Shown here: positions 22,141 to 26,469 of the stretch, piece by piece
Layout of the letters: the number at the start of each line of letters is the position of its first letter
Position numbering within the stretch: position 1 is the first letter of the stretch
Source: Candidatus Aenigmatarchaeota archaeon
GTDB taxonomy: Archaea; Aenigmatarchaeota; Aenigmatarchaeia; GW2011-AR5
Direction: 5' to 3'
NCBI GenBank assembly: GCA_016187365.1
Contig: JACPJX010000048.1
Span: forward strand, 22,012-48,480
DNA length: 26,469 nucleotides
Notes under the pieces: model-generated
What the model saw: the letters and a program-made list of their open reading frames with translations, nothing else
The model's database searches: none
Told to the model about the DNA's origin: nothing
Program-made: the position numbers and the translations under genes

Positions 22141-23429
22141 TTTATATCACCCATGAATTTCCTGAAGGTTTCATATATATGGCTTACGTCATTCTCGGTA
22201 ATGCCAGGATAAACACCTATCCAGAACGCGTTGCGCATGGCATAGTCAGAATTATCAAGCGAGCCTGAAACCTTGTAATTTATCTTGTAATTCCTGAAAT
22301 ACGGCTGCCTTGTTATGTTGCCTGCAAAGATGAGGCGCGTCATGATGCCGTTCTTCTCAAGGAATCCCGTCATCTGCTCGCGGGTAAAGCCGCACCCGTC
22401 GTTTAAGCCTATTACGAACCCGAACCAGCAGGGCTCTGCCGGCGGCTCGCTTTCCGCAAACGAAAGGCAGTCAAACTCCGAGAGTGCGGACTTCAATGCG
22501 GCAAAATTTTTCTTTCTGGCATCTATAAATGACGGAAGCTTGTCAAGCTGGGCGAGGCCTATCGCTGCCTGGAAATCCGTTGCCTTGAGGTTGTAGCCCA
22601 GACGTGAATAAGTGTACTTGTGGTCATAGCCTTCAGGAAGGTCTCCAAGATTCCATTCAAAGCGTTTGCCGCACGTGTTGTCCACGCCCGGCATGCACCA
22701 GCAGTCCCTTCCCCAGTCTCTTATGGATTCTACAACTTTCTTCATCACATCGCTGCCGGTGACGACAGCCCCGCCCTCGCCCATTGTTATCTGATGGGCA
22801 GGGTAGAAACTGAAAGTGGCCAGATCCCCAAATGTTGAAACACATCTGCCGCCATATCTTGCGCCCAGTGCGTCGCAGCAGTCTTCGATAAGAAAAAGGC
22901 CGTGCTCTTTGCATAGGGATTTTATTTTTTCTACGTTAAACGGATTTCCTAATGTATGAGCTGCAAATATCGCCCGCGTCCTTTCGCTTATTGCGTCTTC
23001 GATGAGGGATTCGTCTATGTTGTACGTATTTTTCTTCACGTCAACAAACACTGGGACGCCGCCATTCTGTATTATGGGGTTTATCGTTGTTGGAAAGCCG
23101 GCGGCGGCTGTTATTATTTCATCGCCTCTGTTCAGGCCTATTTCGGGGGAGAAAAGCGCGGATACTGCAAGAAGGTTTGCAGAAGAGCCTGAATTGGTTA
23201 TGACACAGTGGTCAACCCCGAGGAAAGACGACATCTTCCTTTCGAATGCCACGGCGAACCTGCCATGAGTCCACACGCCGTCAAGCGCCGCCTCGACGGC
23301 ATTTATCATCTCATTCTCGTCAAAGACTTTCCCGGAGGCCGGTATCCTGTGCCTGGGTTTTTTTGAAAGAACTTCCCTGTAGTATTTCGAGACAAGACCC
23401 CTTATCTCCGCCCTTATTTTATCGTCCAT
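22137..23429 (-). CDS. rfbH: CDP-4-keto-6-deoxy-D-glucose 3-dehydrase (E1-type, PMP and [2Fe-2S])
   Basis: A 430-residue aminotransferase-fold enzyme of the DegT/DnrJ group. It carries H212 in SFYPAHQITMGEGG where aminotransferases have the PLP-binding lysine, and cysteines C185, C243, C245 and C253 in the exact spacing C-x57-C-x1-C-x7-C known for the [2Fe-2S] cluster of the Yersinia enzyme E1. The reaction removes the C3 hydroxyl of CDP-4-keto-6-deoxy-D-glucose via a PMP adduct; electrons normally come from a flavin/iron-sulfur reductase (E3, RfbI/DdhD), which is absent from this window. The gene overlaps rfbG by 11 bases upstream and the GT2 by 4 bases downstream, showing tight coupling. 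Confidence 0.93.
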   Translation of the reverse strand: MDDKIRAEIRGLVSKYYREVLSKKPRHRIPASGKVFDENEMINAVEAALDGVWTHGRFAVAFERKMSSFLGVDHCVITNSGSSANLLAVSALFSPEIGLNRGDEIITAAAGFPTTINPIIQNGGVPVFVDVKKNTYNIDESLIEDAISERTRAIFAAHTLGNPFNVEKIKSLCKEHGLFLIEDCCDALGARYGGRCVSTFGDLATFSFYPAHQITMGEGGAVVTGSDVMKKVVESIRDWGRDCWCMPGVDNTCGKRFEWNLGDLPEGYDHKYTYSRLGYNLKATDFQAAIGLAQLDKLPSFIDARKKNFAALKSALSEFDCLSFAESEPPAEPCWFGFVIGLNDGCGFTREQMTGFLEKNGIMTRLIFAGNITRQPYFRNYKINYKVSGSLDNSDYAMRNAFWIGVYPGITENDVSHIYETFRKFMGDIK

Positions 23430-24405
23430 TGAAATACTTCCTGTACCATGATACGGTCTCGGGCAGCGCCGCGGAAAAAGTGAATGAAGGCTTCCAGTTC
23501 AGAAGGCGCTTCGCTTTTTCCGTTGACAGGAACTGAGTGCGGATTTCGTTCTTTGCCAAATTCAGTATTTTCGGCTCTCTTCCATACCCCATGAAATCGG
23601 ATATCTTCTTCACGACTTCTATGACGGACATCTTCTCGCCGCTCCCGAAATTGAAAGCCCCGCCCACGACTTCCTTTTTGTGCATGTTTTCCGCAAGTGT
23701 TAGATAGGCCGAGACGGCATCTTTCACGTAGAAGTATTCCCTCACCATCGAGCCGTCGCTTCTTATGGTGATGCCATCGTTTTTGATAACGGACCTTATG
23801 GTTCCCGGAACGATCCTGCTGAAATTGATGTCGCCGGGGCCGAACACGTTGCCGAGGCGCGATATGCATACAGGCAATGCATAATTTTTATGGTAAGACT
23901 GCGCTATCATGTCTGTGCACGCCTTCGAGACATCGTAGGGGGATTCACCCCCGAGCGGCATGTCCTCGGTATAAGGCGGCTGCGCATTACCATAAGACTT
24001 GTCGCTGGACGCGATTATTATTCTCTGCAGTTTCTTGCTCTCGTAAGACACGAGCCTGCATGCTTCAAGGACATTCCATGTCCCCTCTATGTTTGATTCG
24101 AACGTCTTCCTCGGTATTATCCTTGATATCTCGACGATAGGCTGTGCCCCTATGTGAAAGACGGTGTCTATCTCGTATTCGGCTATCGCTCTCAGGACTG
24201 AATCAAAGTCCTCGAGTTCACCCCTGACCGTGCTCACACTTCCGGCGCATCCGGAAATATCCAGATAAGAGTCTTTCACGTGGTCTCTCTTGAGTATGAC
24301 AACATTGGCGTCGCTGCACAAAGCGGTGGCTAGATGGGAGCCTATAAACCCGGCGGCTCCGGTGATGAAAACGTTCCTGTCTTTCCAGAAATCTAGTCCT
24401 GCCAT
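23419..24405 (-). CDS. rfbG: CDP-glucose 4,6-dehydratase
   Basis: A 328-residue extended SDR beginning MAGLDFWKDRNVFITG, the opening typical of RfbG proteins; for that reason I prefer the ATG at 24405 to one nine codons upstream at 24432. GAAGFIGSH binds NAD, HIGAQPIVEISR and FESNIEGTWNVLEA are family marks, ASSDKSYG and YDVSK (Tyr and Lys) form the active site, and GPGDINFSRIVPGTIRS is the RfbG-type substrate loop. It converts CDP-glucose to CDP-4-keto-6-deoxyglucose, the substrate of RfbH. It overlaps the C-terminal part of rfbF by about 13 bases and rfbH by 11. Confidence 0.9.
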   Translation of the reverse strand: MAGLDFWKDRNVFITGAAGFIGSHLATALCSDANVVILKRDHVKDSYLDISGCAGSVSTVRGELEDFDSVLRAIAEYEIDTVFHIGAQPIVEISRIIPRKTFESNIEGTWNVLEACRLVSYESKKLQRIIIASSDKSYGNAQPPYTEDMPLGGESPYDVSKACTDMIAQSYHKNYALPVCISRLGNVFGPGDINFSRIVPGTIRSVIKNDGITIRSDGSMVREYFYVKDAVSAYLTLAENMHKKEVVGGAFNFGSGEKMSVIEVVKKISDFMGYGREPKILNLAKNEIRTQFLSTEKAKRLLNWKPSFTFSAALPETVSWYRKYFNGR

Positions 24406-24932
24406 ATTTTCCAAGGCCTTTCTCTGTTCCATAATTCATTCAGGTGAAGATAATCCCCGTATGTGTCCATGTATCCCCAGAATCCCTGGTGGTGATAAAA
24501 CCCTATCCTGCCTTCCTTTGCCAGCCTCGGTATCATTGACGTCTCAAGCATCACGTCAGAATCGTCAATATGGTCGAAAACCTCTTTCTCGAACAGCATG
24601 AATCCGATATTTACGAACTTGTCCTGATGCGGCTTTTCTATGAATTCCCTTGCCAGATCGCCATCGGTGCCGACTATGCCGAACTTTGACCTCGGGGAAT
24701 GCAGCGTTATAGTCCCGAGAACGCCGTGCTTCTGCCTCAGGTATTCGTGCCTCCTGACAAGCTCACTGATGTTTATATCTGCAACGCCGTCGCCGTATGT
24801 GAGCATGAATCTATCAGTCTTTATGGCGTTTTTTGCCAGAAACAGCCTTTTCTGCGTCTTCGAGTCTATCCCTGTGTCCATAAGGGCCACAGACCAGTCT
24901 TCCTTCGGCTTCGGCATTGAAACAGAATTCAT
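24393..24932 (-). CDS. rfbF: Glucose-1-phosphate cytidylyltransferase, C-terminal part
   Basis: A 179-residue protein equal to about residues 80-257 of RfbF. DWSVALMDTG, FMLTYGDGVADINI (the catalytic/metal aspartate), SKFGIVGTDGD, FIEKP and HHQGFWGYMDT are all RfbF landmarks. The nucleotide-binding N-terminus is encoded separately just upstream (24935-25153): its TAA is followed by two bases and then this ATG. Together the pieces give 251 residues, close to the normal 257, and no conserved block appears to be lost, so a single-base indel around 24936-24942 would restore one chain. It could be a truly split enzyme with re-initiation, a programmed frameshift, a decaying gene or a sequencing error. 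Confidence 0.82.
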   Translation of the reverse strand: MNSVSMPKPKEDWSVALMDTGIDSKTQKRLFLAKNAIKTDRFMLTYGDGVADINISELVRRHEYLRQKHGVLGTITLHSPRSKFGIVGTDGDLAREFIEKPHQDKFVNIGFMLFEKEVFDHIDDSDVMLETSMIPRLAKEGRIGFYHHQGFWGYMDTYGDYLHLNELWNRERPWKIWQD

Positions 24933-24934
24933 GC

Positions 24935-25153
24935 TTATCTGTCAATCCATGGGTATTCCATGAAGAACCTCTTTATCTCATGCCCCATGTAGCCGAGCGG
25001 CAGAACAAACCTCTTGTAGCCGTAGTGGGAGTACAGCTTCATGATGTGCCACAGGATGGGCTTTTCGCCTATCGGAACCAACGGCTTCGGGGTCACTGAA
25101 GTCTTTTCAGCAAGCCGTGTTCCGCGGCCGCCGCAGAATATTACAACGTCCAT
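24935..25153 (-). CDS. rfbF: Glucose-1-phosphate cytidylyltransferase, N-terminal part
   Basis: A 72-residue protein with the nucleotidyltransferase signature VVIFCGGRGTRLAEKTSVTP, then KPLVPIGEKPILWHIMKLYS and LPLGYMGHEIKRFF, exactly the start of RfbF. The reaction would be CTP plus glucose 1-phosphate to CDP-glucose. It ends with YPWIDR and TAA at the point where RfbF normally continues, and the rest follows in another frame. I take the ATG at 25153 as start because a TATA-like box is centred 27 bases upstream; an upstream TTG at 25165 is less likely. It is the first gene of the CDP-sugar operon. Confidence 0.82.
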   Translation of the reverse strand: MDVVIFCGGRGTRLAEKTSVTPKPLVPIGEKPILWHIMKLYSHYGYKRFVLPLGYMGHEIKRFFMEYPWIDR

Positions 25154-25174
25154 TATAACAATCAATCAGTCAAC

Positions 25175-25187
25175 ACTTTTAAAATAC
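25175..25187 (-). promoter_or_regulatory. TATA-like box for the CDP-dideoxyhexose operon
   Basis: The minus strand reads GTATTTTAAAAGT, 27 bases upstream of the ATG at 25153, in the 39-base gap after the preceding epimerase gene. It would give a leaderless transcript through rfbF, rfbG, rfbH and the GT2. Confidence 0.5.
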
Positions 25188-25192
25188 GGGGT

Positions 25193-26140
25193 TTATTTCA
25201 AGTTATGTTCTATAAAATTCCCGTACCATTCTATCGTTCTTTCCAGACCTTCTGCGAGGCTTGTTGCTGGCTTCCAGCCGAGGATGGATTCGGCCTTGGA
25301 TATGTCGGCCCTTATGTCCCATATCTCCTGCTCCCTGTAAGGAACCGTTCCGAAAAGCGGTTTCGATGAGCTTCCTGATATTTTTATTATCGAGGTTACG
25401 ACATCCATTATCTTGTGGCTTTTTCCCGTCCCTATGTTTATAATTTCTCCTGCGGCGCGCTTTTCCACAGCAGCCTTCAGGAACGAATCCACGGCATCGT
25501 CAACGTAATTGAAATCCCTTTTCTGCTCCCCCCCGGTAAGCCTGATGTCCTTGTTTTCTATCGCTGATGTTATGACGTAAGGTATTAGCATGCCCGGCTT
25601 CTGACCCGGGCCGTAGCATGTGAACTGCCTCAGCGTCGTCAGTGGCAGTCCGTTGACATCGTGCAGCATCTTGCACATGATTGTTGCAGAGGCATTTGAG
25701 GCGGAATAAGGAGACACAGGCATCGGCATCATGTCCTCCGTGAACGGAGGTTTGTTCTGGCCGTATTCCTCGCACGTCCCTGTATTTATAAAGCAGTCAT
25801 AATCGGTGCCTTCGAGGGCCCTTATCATGTTCAGCGTCCCGTTTATCTTCACGTCCGCTATGGGCCACGCATCCTTCATGTCCCTGCTGACATTCACTAT
25901 GGCAGCCAGATGAAACACCTTTTTGGGTGATATGGACTTCACTGCATTCCTGACGGCATCGAAGTCTCTTACGTCAATCCTGAAGAATTTGACCCTGGGA
26001 ATATCCCTTATATTGTTGTTGTTCAGGGAGAATACGTGGACATTGGCGCCTCTTTCAGCGAGCGCCGTGACAAGATGGGAGCCTATGAACCCGTTGCCTC
26101 CAGTCACGAGCACATCCATATCATCGAAATCAACGCTCAT
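25193..26140 (-). CDS. Nucleotide-sugar SDR epimerase/dehydratase-like protein lacking the catalytic lysine
   Basis: A 315-residue extended SDR. GGNGFIGSH (14-22) binds NAD(P), INTGTCEEYG is the catalytic Ser/Thr strand, RQFTCYGPGQKPGMLIPYV and RDFNYVDDAV are the substrate and cofactor motifs of the abequose/tyvelose/UDP-glucose epimerase branch. The Y-x3-K motif reads Y145-S-A-S-N149: the lysine codon is AAT (25694-25696). Loss of this residue usually cripples the chemistry, so the protein may have another role or a replaced proton relay. The first ATG (26140) has a TATA-like box about 25 bases upstream; a second in-frame ATG is seven codons in. It is immediately before the CDP-sugar operon. 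Confidence 0.82.
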   Translation of the reverse strand: MSVDFDDMDVLVTGGNGFIGSHLVTALAERGANVHVFSLNNNNIRDIPRVKFFRIDVRDFDAVRNAVKSISPKKVFHLAAIVNVSRDMKDAWPIADVKINGTLNMIRALEGTDYDCFINTGTCEEYGQNKPPFTEDMMPMPVSPYSASNASATIMCKMLHDVNGLPLTTLRQFTCYGPGQKPGMLIPYVITSAIENKDIRLTGGEQKRDFNYVDDAVDSFLKAAVEKRAAGEIINIGTGKSHKIMDVVTSIIKISGSSSKPLFGTVPYREQEIWDIRADISKAESILGWKPATSLAEGLERTIEWYGNFIEHNLK

Positions 26141-26154
26141 CTTTTTTTAGTTCA

Positions 26155-26469
26155 TCAAGTCTTTAAAAATCCACTGAGCCTGAACCTTACAAGGTTCTTA
26201 AGAAATTCCGCCGCCACGTAAAATTTGACCTTCGATTTCCCTTTGCCCCTTTTATTGTAAACGACGTCTATCTCGCCGATTCTTGCCCCGAGGCGCTTGG
26301 CCTTGCACATGACCTCCGTGTCGATGAACCAGTCTTTTGATTTTATCTCCATTTTTTTATATAGGCTTCTTCTCATGATTTTCGGGCTCCCGTTTATGTC
26401 GTAGCTTATTTTTCCGAAACGCGTCACCATGAATACCCTGTTGTAGGCGCCGGACTCTAGCTTCCTGAA
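26155..26469 (-). CDS. GT2 dolichol-phosphate-sugar synthase-like protein, C-terminal part (cut by window edge)
   Basis: The frame is open from the right edge to the stop at 26155, giving the last 104 residues. MVTRFGKISYDINGSPKIMRR is the substrate-loop region of DPM1-like GT2 enzymes, followed by DWFIDTEVMCKAKRLGARIGEIDVVYNKRGKGKSK, the conserved end of polyprenyl-phosphate mannose or glucose synthases. Such enzymes load a single sugar onto dolichyl phosphate, supplying membrane GT-C enzymes such as the one at 5119. The true start is outside the window; the internal ATG at 26430 is not it. It ends 14 bases before the next minus-strand gene. Confidence 0.8.
   Translation of the reverse strand, partial: FRKLESGAYNRVFMVTRFGKISYDINGSPKIMRRSLYKKMEIKSKDWFIDTEVMCKAKRLGARIGEIDVVYNKRGKGKSKVKFYVAAEFLKNLVRFRLSGFLKT
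26160..26172 (-). promoter_or_regulatory. TATA-like box for the SDR gene at 26140
   Basis: The minus strand reads GGATTTTTAAAGA, about 25 bases before the ATG at 26140, lying inside the 3' end of the preceding glycosyltransferase gene. Confidence 0.45.

Overview
The window reads as an archaeal surface-glycan and protein N-glycosylation locus of about 26.5 kb. Archaeal signs are: an STT3/AglB-type oligosaccharyltransferase; A/T-rich TATA-like boxes about 25-30 bases upstream of many start codons with almost no leader; a few GGTGAT-type ribosome sites elsewhere; frequent AGG/AGA and ATA codons; and a transketolase carried as two polypeptides. I cannot name the species. A DPANN or related uncultured archaeon is possible but not shown. 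No rRNA, tRNA or CRISPR array was seen. The gaps between genes are short; the longest is about 155 bases.

Left block (1-6954, all minus strand): a probable run of seven genes begins with a GT-C-like membrane protein (6954) and passes through a GDPD/PLC-like protein, a small unknown protein, two radical SAM proteins, another unknown protein and a GT4 glycosyltransferase cut by the left edge. Centre-left (7067-10415): a divergent plus-strand pair encodes an oligosaccharyltransferase split into a membrane half and a soluble half, meeting a convergent GT4. Centre (10549-16784): a radical SAM gene, two tandem GMD/RMD-like sugar-nucleotide dehydratases, a GT2 and two GT4 enzymes.

Between 16767 and 16917 lies a 131-bp MITE-like element with 13-base terminal inverted repeats (one end mismatch), an 8-bp target duplication and an elaborate internal inverted-repeat structure. 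It sits exactly at the junction of two convergent genes and leaves both readable.

Right block (16909-26469): a fourth radical SAM gene; an epimerase plus split transketolase operon; then, on the minus strand, a CDP-3,6-dideoxyhexose pathway (rfbF split in two, rfbG, rfbH with a perfect E1-type iron-sulfur and histidine signature), a GT2, an SDR epimerase lacking the catalytic lysine, and the end of a dolichol-phosphate-sugar synthase-like GT2.

Taken together the genes would make unusual deoxy, possibly branched and methylated, sugars as nucleotide conjugates, assemble them on a lipid carrier with about seven glycosyltransferases, and transfer the glycan to protein with the split OST. No flippase and no E3-type reductase for RfbH are present in this window.
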